From Synoicihabitans lomoniglobus (GTDB lineage: Bacteria; Verrucomicrobiota; Verrucomicrobiia; Opitutales; Opitutaceae), in the NCBI RefSeq assembly GCF_029023725.1, contig NZ_CP119075.1:739501-803500 (forward strand): 64,000 nucleotides of DNA, given 5' to 3'. The notes under the pieces are model-generated. The model was not told the DNA's origin. It did not search any database and was given only the letters and a program-made list of their open reading frames with translations. Position numbers and translations under genes: made by a program. Below, one piece after another: positions 34,438-42,653 of this stretch (the stretch's first letter is position 1; every line of letters begins with the position of its first letter).

Positions 34438-36282
34438 CTAGACTTGCTCGAGGAGCTTGTAGAGACGTTGGACCATTTTCGTTGGGTCCTCGAGGAGGCC
34501 CGCGGCGAGCATGGCGTTGTCGAAGAGTTGCTCGGCGATGAGGCCGGCTTTTTCGCCTTCGGTATCTTTGGCGCCGCTGAGCTTTTTGATGACGGCGTGG
34601 CGTGGGTTGAGCTCGAGGTTGACCTTGAGCGGAGGGGCTTCCTCGCCTTCGCCGTCTTTTTTCATGGCCTTCATCATGGCGCGCATTTGCGGGCTCATGA
34701 AGCTGTCGGCGTTGAGCACGGCGGCGGGAGATTCGACGAGGCGGTCGGAGGTCTTCACCTCGGAGACGCGGTCGCCGAGGGTTTCCTTCAACCACTTGGA
34801 GAGGGCGGCCATCTCGTCTTTGGAGAGGGCTTCACCTTCGGTCTCTTTTTCGTCGAGCTTCACGTCGGCGGAATCGGCGGCAGTGAACTTCTTGCCGTCG
34901 AATTCCGTGAGGTGACGCATGACGTAGTCGTCGACGTTCTCGTAGCAGAAGATGACCTCAAGGTTGCGCGATTCGAAACCTTCGAGATACGGGCCGCGTT
35001 CGATCGCCTCGCGGCTGGAACCGATGAGGTAGTAGATCTCTTTTTGCTCTTCACCCATGCGCGAGACGTAGTCGGCGAGGGAGGTGCGTTTGCCCTTCTC
35101 GGTGCGGGAGGACTCGAAGCGGAGGAGCTTGGAGAGACCTTCCTTGTGGGTGAAGTCGGTGGCGGCGCCCTCCTTGAGGAAGATGCCGAACTCGTCGTAG
35201 AACTTGTCGAAGTCGTCGGGACGGTTCTTGGCTTCGTCGCCGAGGAACTTGAGGAAGCGCTTGGTGATGACCTTGCCGAGTTTCTCGATGAGAGCGCGGT
35301 CCTGCATGGTCTCGCGCGAAATGTTGAGGGGCAGGTCTTCGCTATCGACGACGCCTTTGAGGAAGCGGGCCCACTCGGGGAGGAGATCCTTGGGGGCCGG
35401 GTCGATGAGGACTTTGCGGCAGTAGAGCGAGACGGCGGCCTCGGCGCGGGTCATGCCAAATTTTTCCGGGTTGGACTGCGGCACGAAGAGGATCGAGTTG
35501 ATCGACAGCGGGGCGTCGGCGGAGAAGTGCAGCTTGAGGCGGGGCTCGTCGTAGGCGTGGGCCTGGAATTTGTAGAACTCGGTGTATTCCTCGTCGGTGA
35601 TTTCGTTTTTGGAGCGGAGCCAGAGCGCGGAAACCTTGTTGGTGCGCTCGCCGTTGAGATTGATCGGGAAGGTCACGAACGCGCTGTAGCGCTCGAGAAT
35701 GGTCTTCACCTTGGTGTCCTTGGCGAACTCCTTGCAGTCGTCCTCGTCCTTGAGCTCGATGACGATCTTGGTGCCGCGGGAGAGGTCGGCGGCTTCCTCG
35801 ACGGTGTAGGAGCCGGAGCCATCGCTGGTCCACACGTGGCCCTGCTCGTCTGCTTTCCAGGAGCGGGAGTAGACCTTGACGGACTTGGCGACCATGAAGG
35901 CGGAGTAGAAGCCGACGCCGAACTGACCGATGAGGTTGTCGTTTTTGGCGCCGCCATCCTTGATCGCCTGGAGGAAGGCTTTGGAGCCGGAGTGGGCGAT
36001 GGTGCCGAGAAATTTGACCAACTCATCGCGGGTCATGCCGATGCCGTAGTCCTGGATGGTCAGGGTATTGGCCTTTTCGTCGGTCGTGAGGTTGATCTCG
36101 AGGGCTTTATCAGCGTCGAAGATCTCGGACTCGGTGATCTGCGTGTGGCGCAGTTTCTCCAGCGCGTCGGAGGCATTGGAGACCAATTCGCGGACGAAGA
36201 TCTCTTTTTCGGTGTAGAGGGAGTGAACGACGATATCGAGCAGTTGCTTGATCTCGGCTTGGAACTCGTGGGTTTCTGACAT
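34438..36282 (-). CDS. htpG: Molecular chaperone HtpG (Hsp90)
   Basis: Full-length bacterial Hsp90 of 614 residues, an ATP-dependent homodimeric chaperone in the cytoplasm. The N-terminal GHKL ATPase has VSNASDALEKLRH, TIQDYGIGMTRDELVKFLG, and QFGVGFYSAFMVAKSVKVYS. The middle domain has LPLNISRETMQ with the catalytic-loop arginine. The C-terminal dimerisation domain ends at LYKLLEQV. The gene is monocistronic: own terminator downstream, and the MetS operon terminator upstream. Confidence 0.97.
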   Translation of the reverse strand: MSETHEFQAEIKQLLDIVVHSLYTEKEIFVRELVSNASDALEKLRHTQITESEIFDADKALEINLTTDEKANTLTIQDYGIGMTRDELVKFLGTIAHSGSKAFLQAIKDGGAKNDNLIGQFGVGFYSAFMVAKSVKVYSRSWKADEQGHVWTSDGSGSYTVEEAADLSRGTKIVIELKDEDDCKEFAKDTKVKTILERYSAFVTFPINLNGERTNKVSALWLRSKNEITDEEYTEFYKFQAHAYDEPRLKLHFSADAPLSINSILFVPQSNPEKFGMTRAEAAVSLYCRKVLIDPAPKDLLPEWARFLKGVVDSEDLPLNISRETMQDRALIEKLGKVITKRFLKFLGDEAKNRPDDFDKFYDEFGIFLKEGAATDFTHKEGLSKLLRFESSRTEKGKRTSLADYVSRMGEEQKEIYYLIGSSREAIERGPYLEGFESRNLEVIFCYENVDDYVMRHLTEFDGKKFTAADSADVKLDEKETEGEALSKDEMAALSKWLKETLGDRVSEVKTSDRLVESPAAVLNADSFMSPQMRAMMKAMKKDGEGEEAPPLKVNLELNPRHAVIKKLSGAKDTEGEKAGLIAEQLFDNAMLAAGLLEDPTKMVQRLYKLLEQV

Positions 36283-36376
36283 TGCGGAATGCGGAGTTTG
36301 GATTGCTGACTTTGGAATGATTGGTGGCAGCGCGGGGACTGCCGAAATGGGAGGAGAGGACTTTTAGGCTCTTTGC

Positions 36377-36417
36377 AAAAAAATCAAGAGCCCGGCGCAC
36401 ACGAGGCGGCCGGGCTC
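36377..36417 (-). terminator. Intrinsic terminator of the NSS-MetS operon
   Basis: Nine-bp perfect stem GAGCCCGGC / GCCGGGCTC (36388-36396, 36409-36417) followed on the minus strand by TTGA and T7. It separates the transporter operon from htpG. Confidence 0.85.
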
Positions 36418-36444
36418 GGGAAAAGCTGAGAAATTTGGCTCAGT

Positions 36445-36606
36445 TTAGCGGGTTTCGGACTCTTCCTCGTCGAGGGGTTCGACGTGGCCGAGCTCGTGTT
36501 CTTGTTTGGCACCGGGGCCACGCAGGACGCGAGTGACGCAGTAAACGAAAAGGACGGTTACAAAACCGACCGAGAGAAACATGTTAATCCAACCACCAGT
36601 AGTCAT
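36445..36606 (-). CDS. metS: MetS-family NSS transporter small subunit
   Basis: A 53-residue protein beginning MTTGGWINMFLSVGFVTVLF and ending in an acidic tail EPLDEEESETR. It has one membrane helix (about residues 6-24) followed by a short basic stretch (TRVLRGPGAK). The MetS family acts with NSS transporters, and in Corynebacterium MetPS the small subunit is needed for methionine and alanine uptake. It starts 21 bases after the stop of the NSS gene and ahead of the operon terminator, exactly the expected arrangement. Confidence 0.88.
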   Translation of the reverse strand: MTTGGWINMFLSVGFVTVLFVYCVTRVLRGPGAKQEHELGHVEPLDEEESETR

Positions 36607-36627
36607 AGCGAGGCGAGGGGACGGGGG

Positions 36628-38232
36628 TTAGTCATTGAGCGGAACAGGAGGATTTTTGGTCCAGCGTTTACCCGCGATGTTAACGAAGACCAGGGCGAAG
36701 CCGGTTACGATAATGATGAAGCCGACGGAAAGGCGGGCGACGTTGTTGGGCTCATCGCCGATCAGGTCCTTGGTATAGCCGGTGGGCTCGAAAATCGGGT
36801 CGGTGAGGGAATAATTCCAGCCGAACACGTTCTGGAGCAGGAACATCACGAAGATGGTGATCAGATACATCGGGGTGATGTATTTGATGATCGGCTTGAA
36901 GATATTGGGAATGCGCATCTCGGCGCCTTCGTGGGCGATTTCCCAGCCTCGCGGAATACCCAGACCCCAGCCGAAGATGATCACGAGGATCGTGGCCTGG
37001 ACGAAGAGCATCACGGTGCCCACCCAGAAATCGAGCGTGTCGAGCGCCTTCAGATCCTTGGAGAAATACCAGATGAACAAGGTGCCAAACGCGGTCATGA
37101 GGCCGAGCAGGGCCACCGATGCTTTGCGTTCGATACCGAGGCCTTCTTCCAGGAAGGCGATGCCGGGTTGGAGCATGGACAGCGAACTGGTCACGGCCGC
37201 GATGAACAGCAGCACGAAGAAGATGGAGGCGAACAGATGTCCGGCGGGCATCAGCGCGAAGACTTGCGGCAGGACGTTGAAACCCAGTCCGAAGGTGCCT
37301 TGGCCCACGATACCGGCGGTGCCGAGAAACATGAAGGCGGCAGGCACGGTGATGAGACCGCCCAGACCGACTTCACAAAACTCATTGGCCGAAGTCGCGG
37401 TGAGCCCGGACAGGACGACGTCGTCCTTGCCGCGCAGGTAGGAGGCGTAGGTGATGATGACGCCGAAACCGACGGACAGGGAAAAGAAAATCTGCCCGGC
37501 GGCGGCGAGCCAGAGCTGCGGGTTTTTCAATCCGGCTGCGACATCACCGGGGTTCCACATGTAGGCGAGGCCATTGACCACATTTTGGTCGGGCTTCATC
37601 GGGTCCGGCGTGCCGAGGGTCATGACGCGGGCCAGGATGATGATCGCGATGAAGATCAACGCGGGCATGGCGTATTTGCAGACCATCTCGATGCCCTTGG
37701 AGATACCGCGGTAGATGAAGAAAAAATTCAGCACGTAGACGATCAGCACGAAAATGCCGACGTCGCGCAGGCCAAAGCGCAGGGCCACGCCATCCGAGGA
37801 CGCGCCCGTGAATTTCCCGAAGAATGCCCCGTAATCCTTACCCTCCATGCTGAGATTGCCGACGAGCGCGTTGACGGCGTAGCCCAGCGCCCAGGCCTCG
37901 ATATACACGTAATACATGTAGATGATCACCGGCACCACGAAGCCGATCACGCCGAGATACTTGGCCCACGGCTTTTTCATCAACGCATGGAAAATCCCCG
38001 ACGTGGAGTGGTAACCCTGCCGACCGCCGTAGCGACCCAGGGTCCACTCCGTCCAGCAGATCGGGATACCGATCAGTAGGAGCGAGATGAAGTAGGCGAT
38101 CATGAACGCGCCTCCGCCATATTGGGCGGCGAGGCCCGGAAAACGCAGGAAGTTGCCGAGACCGACAGCACTACCGGCGACCGCTAGAATTACGCCGAGT
38201 CGGGAAGACCAAGCCTCTTTGGGGGCAGACAT
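36628..38232 (-). CDS. Sodium-dependent NSS-family amino acid transporter (MetP-like)
   Basis: A 534-residue inner-membrane Na+ symporter with about 12 hydrophobic segments and the LeuT fold. The TM1 signature WSSRLGVILAVAGSAVGLGN followed by FLRFPGLAAQYGGGAF is clear, as is TM6-like FFSLSVGFGVIITYASYL. The length is 12-TM type, and the neighbouring metS gene indicates a methionine/alanine-type MetP rather than a tryptophan-type 11-TM carrier. The substrate is inferred from the partner. Confidence 0.92.
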   Translation of the reverse strand: MSAPKEAWSSRLGVILAVAGSAVGLGNFLRFPGLAAQYGGGAFMIAYFISLLLIGIPICWTEWTLGRYGGRQGYHSTSGIFHALMKKPWAKYLGVIGFVVPVIIYMYYVYIEAWALGYAVNALVGNLSMEGKDYGAFFGKFTGASSDGVALRFGLRDVGIFVLIVYVLNFFFIYRGISKGIEMVCKYAMPALIFIAIIILARVMTLGTPDPMKPDQNVVNGLAYMWNPGDVAAGLKNPQLWLAAAGQIFFSLSVGFGVIITYASYLRGKDDVVLSGLTATSANEFCEVGLGGLITVPAAFMFLGTAGIVGQGTFGLGFNVLPQVFALMPAGHLFASIFFVLLFIAAVTSSLSMLQPGIAFLEEGLGIERKASVALLGLMTAFGTLFIWYFSKDLKALDTLDFWVGTVMLFVQATILVIIFGWGLGIPRGWEIAHEGAEMRIPNIFKPIIKYITPMYLITIFVMFLLQNVFGWNYSLTDPIFEPTGYTKDLIGDEPNNVARLSVGFIIIVTGFALVFVNIAGKRWTKNPPVPLND

Positions 38233-38441
38233 GAGCTAAACCGCCTAAGGTCGGGCCGTTTTTGTGCAATGGTCTTTTTGCGTTCGGGAGGCGGGGAGGG
38301 ACATTCTGCGGCGATATCGATGAAAAGATTCCATGAATGAAAAAACCACGGAGTGGTGGGCCCGCGAGGAAGGCGCAGTCTGGTGCTGGTGGGGAACATT
38401 GCGCGTTTGCCCTCGTCAATGGAGTGATCTCACCGAGAATC

Positions 38442-40505
38442 ATGATGCGTATGTGGATGAAGAGGATATCGCCGGGCCTGACCGGATCGATTTTGGTGGC
38501 GCTGATCTTCCTTGGGGGATGTCGCACCGCCGATTCAAAGGCGTCGTCGGTCGAAAGGGAGTCCGCTTCCGTCGGCACCGCGATCGACGCGGAAGCCCAA
38601 GCCGAGGTGCAGGCGGCCCGCGCCCAAGCGGCGGAAGCCAACCGCCAACTGGAACTGGATCGACAGACGCTCCAATTCGCGGCGTGGCAGCACGTCAAGG
38701 CGATCACCGAGATGTGGCGACAGTTGCCACCCGAATACTTTCCGGGCATCGCGCGACTGGTCGAGCAGGTCGATGATCTGCGCACCCAGATTGAGCAGGA
38801 AGACTCCATCATGGTCGGGCAAATCGACCCGGTGGCCCTCACGTCCAAAAACCCCGCTTTCTGGCGGGCGATGATGGAGACCGAACCGCACGACCCGGTG
38901 GTCAACTTGTTCGAACAAATGCTGTGGGCTTCCCGCGGTTATTTCGACCGCGCCAACTGGTTGCTCGGTTTGCAGGATTTCGGACCCACGCTGCCGGTTT
39001 CGGTGCATCGCCTCGCCTATGGCATGGGCGACGAGATGCGTCGGCTGCGCGCCCGGCAGATGGCGCGCAAAGACACCTTGCTCAACAATGCCACGCCGGA
39101 GGAGCGGGTGCAGGTGGTGACGGCGGCGCGGTCGTTTCAGCCGGGCGATCCCGATTGGGCCTTCACCAACATTTTGATGCGCCTGCAACTTGCGGGCGTG
39201 AATCCCGACCGCCTCGACGAAAGTCCCGTGCTGGCGGAGCAACTGTTGCGACAGCTGGAGCCGGAGTGGCTGCTGGTCGCTCAGCACAATCCCTTGAACG
39301 CCGCCCGCCTGCATCCGCAGGCGGAGGTCCGGGCGGCGGCGCACGTCGTCGACACCCATTTTGAACAGCTCGCCGAAAGCCGTGGCGCCTACGGGGTGCG
39401 GGATTTGTCCCGACTGGCAGAGACCCTGGCTGATGCGGGGCTCTTTTCCGAGGCATTGGAGACCAGTCGCCGCGCCACCGCCATGCGCGGTTTCAGCGCG
39501 CCCGACGACCAGCAAAATTGGTGGCAATGGCTGCCGCATTTAATTGGGGCAGACGCCGTCGCCGCGTTGCGCACGGCCGCCGGCAACGGCGAGTTTCGCC
39601 CCGTGGCATTCTTCGATGTGCCGGAGGACCCGGAAGGCGTGAGCCTGATGCCCCTGCATCCGATCATCGCGGATCGCAACCTGCGCCGCCTGCAGGAGAT
39701 CGAGCGACGGCTTTTGCGCGCAGGCGACAACGAAGCCGAGCGGACCGGCGCGCTCATCGCGCGGGCGGAAACCCTGGGTCATCTCGGCCGCTGGGACCAG
39801 GCCGAAGCCGCTCTCGATGATATCCCGGAAAACTTGGCCGATGCCGCCGCGCCCATGCACGTGTGGCTGGCGCTCTGGAGTGGTCGGCTCGAAGGACTCG
39901 ACGCCAAGGTTGCCGCGCTTGATCCCGCCATGATCGCCAATGCTCCGGCGCTCCCCGCGCTCGCCGAAGCCGCGCTGGGACGTTGGGGGGACGGCGTGGA
40001 CCTGTTTCTGCGGGCGGTCGATTCGGAGGCCAACGACAACGAATATCGCACCTATTACACCCTTATGGCGTCGGCCTTCGCCCGCCTGGCGGGAGAGGAA
40101 AAACGGGCCGACGAATTACTCGACCAGGCGCGCGGATTGGGGGAAAGCTTGGCCTGGGTGAGCGTGCTGGTGAACGGCATGGCGGGCGAAAGCACGCCTA
40201 TGCCGGTGGGGGAAAACATCACCGAGATCACCGAAGCCGGCCGCATCTGCGAACAACGTTTTTACCGCGCCTTTCAGCGCGACATTTCACCGCTGCGACA
40301 ACGCTCGCTGCTCGAAGGCTGTGTGGCCACCGGGGTCGTGGACTTCGTCGAATACACCGCGTCGCTGCTGCGGCTGCGCCAGCTCGATCCGGAACGGTGG
40401 GACCCCACCAAAGTGCCGCCGCCTCCGCCCCCGAGTGAAGCCGCCGAAGACGAAGACGACGATTGGACGCGCGGGGCGAGTCCGAGCTGGTCCATTCCAT
40501 CCTAG
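38442..40505 (+). CDS. Large repeat-rich lipoprotein, paralogue 1
   Basis: A 687-residue lipoprotein. Lipobox LGGC places the lipidated cysteine at residue 27 from ATG 38442; further ATGs at 38445, 38451 and 38457 are possible starts. After the anchor comes an Ala/Gln-rich coiled-coil stretch (AEAQAEVQAARAQAAEANRQ) and a long alpha-helical solenoid of TPR-like units. Near the end the pattern CEQRFYRAF ... LLEGCVATG carries two cysteines 24 residues apart. The acidic/proline tail PPPPPPSEAAEDEDDDW is unusual. The next gene is a clear paralogue. No family is recognised; role probably periplasmic or outer-membrane scaffold. Confidence 0.75.
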   Translation: MMRMWMKRISPGLTGSILVALIFLGGCRTADSKASSVERESASVGTAIDAEAQAEVQAARAQAAEANRQLELDRQTLQFAAWQHVKAITEMWRQLPPEYFPGIARLVEQVDDLRTQIEQEDSIMVGQIDPVALTSKNPAFWRAMMETEPHDPVVNLFEQMLWASRGYFDRANWLLGLQDFGPTLPVSVHRLAYGMGDEMRRLRARQMARKDTLLNNATPEERVQVVTAARSFQPGDPDWAFTNILMRLQLAGVNPDRLDESPVLAEQLLRQLEPEWLLVAQHNPLNAARLHPQAEVRAAAHVVDTHFEQLAESRGAYGVRDLSRLAETLADAGLFSEALETSRRATAMRGFSAPDDQQNWWQWLPHLIGADAVAALRTAAGNGEFRPVAFFDVPEDPEGVSLMPLHPIIADRNLRRLQEIERRLLRAGDNEAERTGALIARAETLGHLGRWDQAEAALDDIPENLADAAAPMHVWLALWSGRLEGLDAKVAALDPAMIANAPALPALAEAALGRWGDGVDLFLRAVDSEANDNEYRTYYTLMASAFARLAGEEKRADELLDQARGLGESLAWVSVLVNGMAGESTPMPVGENITEITEAGRICEQRFYRAFQRDISPLRQRSLLEGCVATGVVDFVEYTASLLRLRQLDPERWDPTKVPPPPPPSEAAEDEDDDWTRGASPSWSIPS

Positions 40506-40509
40506 TGTC

Positions 40510-42414
40510 ATGAAGTTGTTTGCCATGTTAAACCCCGACCAAAAACGAAACCGGACCCTGGTGCCGGCAATCTGGATACTGCTGGCCATCTGCAGTGGTT
40601 GGGGACTGGTGGGCTGCGCGACCCTGCCGTCGAAGCAGGACGACCTCGTGGCCGCCACCGCGGGCGAAGTGCAGACCCAGGCGTGGGAAAACGTGCAAAA
40701 GCTCACCAGTGAGTTGGGGCAACTCGATGCGCGGAAACACCCGGGAGTAGGCGCGCTGGTGGCCGACTTGCGGCGCTTGGCCAACCAAGTCACGGCGGGC
40801 ACCGGCGACAACTACGATGCGATCGACGCCGCCAAACTCATCAAGGAGAACCCCAACTATTGGCGGGCGAGTCTCGAACTCGCCGCGGATGATTCGACCC
40901 TCGCGGTGCTCGAAGTGATGGTGCACGCCGCCGCCGGTGACATGGAGGCGGCATCCGATCTGCTCGAACTCGTGCGCGCCGGACCGCTCATGGAAATCAC
41001 CCTCGATGAAGCCGTCGCGCTCCAGCGTCGGGCCATCGCGGCGTGGGGACTCAACGCGCCCGGACTGACCATTGCCATGAGTCGCGGATTGCCACCGGAA
41101 GAACAGTGGCGCCCGATCAAACAGGCGGAGGCGGAGTATCCGGATTCACCCACGGCGGCCTTGGCAGTGTTGCGCATGCGATGCGATTTGGCCGGCATCG
41201 AGCTCACCGCCGAAGGGGAGGACCAACGCATGCGGGATAAGATTCTGGCCGCGGAACCGCGTGCGATGGCGGTATTGGAGGAACACCAACCTCTGTGGGC
41301 GGCCATTGTAAAAGCCTCCGGCGAAGCCGGTGACGCCGCCCGCCGTATCGCCGAAATGATTACGCCGGACAACACCGGAATACTCAACTTCAGCGAGGAC
41401 GATCTGGCCAAGCTCGTGGCCGATTTCGATCGCATCGGCTTGCCGGACTGGGCGCTGCGCGCCTTACGCCTGCAGATGGGTCAACGCGGCGAAACCAATG
41501 CCGCGGACATGGAGGCGTTGCGCCAACTGCTGCCGTCACTCATCGGGGAAGATGCGGCGACGCAATTGGTGAACGACTGGGAGGCCGGACGCATTGCCCA
41601 AACGGTGCTGCACCCGGCGGTGCCCGAACCCACCGGCACTGCTTCGCGTCCCATTGATCCCGTCGTCGGCGGACATTTCGAGCGGCTGCGGCGCGAGATG
41701 ACCGCGCTGCTGGTGACGGGCGCGCCGACCGATTCGGAAGAGGAAGGTGCCCAAATCGCACTCGCCCGCAACCAACGCACCTTGGGCAACTTTGAAGCGG
41801 CGGAAACCGCCCTGGCGGCATTCGCGGCACGGTCAAACGACAAGATTGCCCTCGCGCAAGAGACGCTCGCCCTGGCCGTGGCCCGCGGCGACGAAACCGA
41901 AATCGCCATGGCGCGGGAGGCATTGCGTCGCGTGGATCGCAAGTTCAAGCGGTCCTGGTTCGAGGCCGCCAACGCCTTTGTCCGGGCGGGGCAATATCGC
42001 GAAGCCGCGGACACGTTTGCGACGGGCTGGAAGAACGACATGGCTGATCCCAAGGTTCGGGCGTTCTCCGCGTTGCACGCGTTTGGAGCCGCCACACTCG
42101 CGGGCGAAACCCGCACTGAAATGATCACCGACGCCCGGCTATTGGTCGAAGAAGACGCCTGGATTGCCCGACTGATTGGGGCTCAATTGGGCGAAGTCAG
42201 CCGCGAGCAGCTGTTGGCGGAAGCGGCCGAAGGTCGCGACTACATCGCGACCGGGCAGCACTGTGAGGCGTATTTCGCGCTCGCCTTCGCTCCCGGCCAA
42301 ACGCCCTCCGGCCGCCAGGCGGACCTGGAGTCCTGCGTGCGCACGGGCATGGTCGGCTATATCGAATACGAATTCGCCCTCGCGTGGTTGCGCCGCAACG
42401 CCGGTTGGCGGTGA
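40510..42414 (+). CDS. Large repeat-rich lipoprotein, paralogue 2
   Basis: A 634-residue lipoprotein with lipobox LVGC (Cys36), starting only four bases after the stop of its paralogue. Conservation between the two is visible in the N-terminal part (AWENVQKLTSELGQL against AWQHVKAITEMWRQL, and NPNYWRASLE against NPAFWRAMME) and at the end (CEAYFALAF ... DLESCVRTGMVGYIEYEFAL). The two C-terminal cysteines keep the identical spacing of 24 residues, suggesting a conserved disulfide. Middle regions are TPR-like. It lacks the Pro/acid tail of paralogue 1. Confidence 0.75.
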   Translation: MKLFAMLNPDQKRNRTLVPAIWILLAICSGWGLVGCATLPSKQDDLVAATAGEVQTQAWENVQKLTSELGQLDARKHPGVGALVADLRRLANQVTAGTGDNYDAIDAAKLIKENPNYWRASLELAADDSTLAVLEVMVHAAAGDMEAASDLLELVRAGPLMEITLDEAVALQRRAIAAWGLNAPGLTIAMSRGLPPEEQWRPIKQAEAEYPDSPTAALAVLRMRCDLAGIELTAEGEDQRMRDKILAAEPRAMAVLEEHQPLWAAIVKASGEAGDAARRIAEMITPDNTGILNFSEDDLAKLVADFDRIGLPDWALRALRLQMGQRGETNAADMEALRQLLPSLIGEDAATQLVNDWEAGRIAQTVLHPAVPEPTGTASRPIDPVVGGHFERLRREMTALLVTGAPTDSEEEGAQIALARNQRTLGNFEAAETALAAFAARSNDKIALAQETLALAVARGDETEIAMAREALRRVDRKFKRSWFEAANAFVRAGQYREAADTFATGWKNDMADPKVRAFSALHAFGAATLAGETRTEMITDARLLVEEDAWIARLIGAQLGEVSREQLLAEAAEGRDYIATGQHCEAYFALAFAPGQTPSGRQADLESCVRTGMVGYIEYEFALAWLRRNAGWR

Positions 42415-42464
42415 GCGGGAGCAGGTGGGAGTTAAGCAGCCCGCAGGTGGCGGTTTCATTGCAT

Positions 42465-42544
42465 GTAGGAGCGTGCTGGCACGCGATGAACGCGGTGCCA
42501 TGGCGCTGGGAGGCAGGTGGCATCGCGCGCAAGCGCGCTCCTAC
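42465..42544. repeat. REPIN: two inverted REP units
   Basis: Left unit GTAGGAGCGTGCTGGCACGC plus GATG (42465-42488) and right unit CATCGCGCGCAAGCGCGCTC plus CTAC (42521-42544) are inverted copies with shared ends. Each unit has an internal stem. The stems differ in sequence but both pair perfectly (GCGTGC-TG-GCACGC against GCGCGC-TT-GCGCGC on the other strand), a compensated change. The layout matches REP doublets mobilised by RAYT transposases; no RAYT gene is in the window. Confidence 0.82.
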
Positions 42545-42653
42545 CTCGACCCCCGCATGGGACCTTGGGCCGGCGGGTCGACCGTGGTTTTGTCGTTTGG
42601 TCCACTTCTGACTTCTTACTTCCCACTTCTTGCTTAAGGTCGGCCGCAACCGT

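Noticed and set aside
34345..36279. 644-codon open frame on the plus strand opposite htpG
   Set aside because: Mirror of the htpG codons in GC-rich DNA; acidic, repetitive composition and no family likeness, while the minus strand encodes a full Hsp90.
36484..38079. 531-codon plus-strand frame opposite the NSS transporter
   Set aside because: Hydrophilic, His/Asp/Glu-rich shadow of a membrane protein; no own features.
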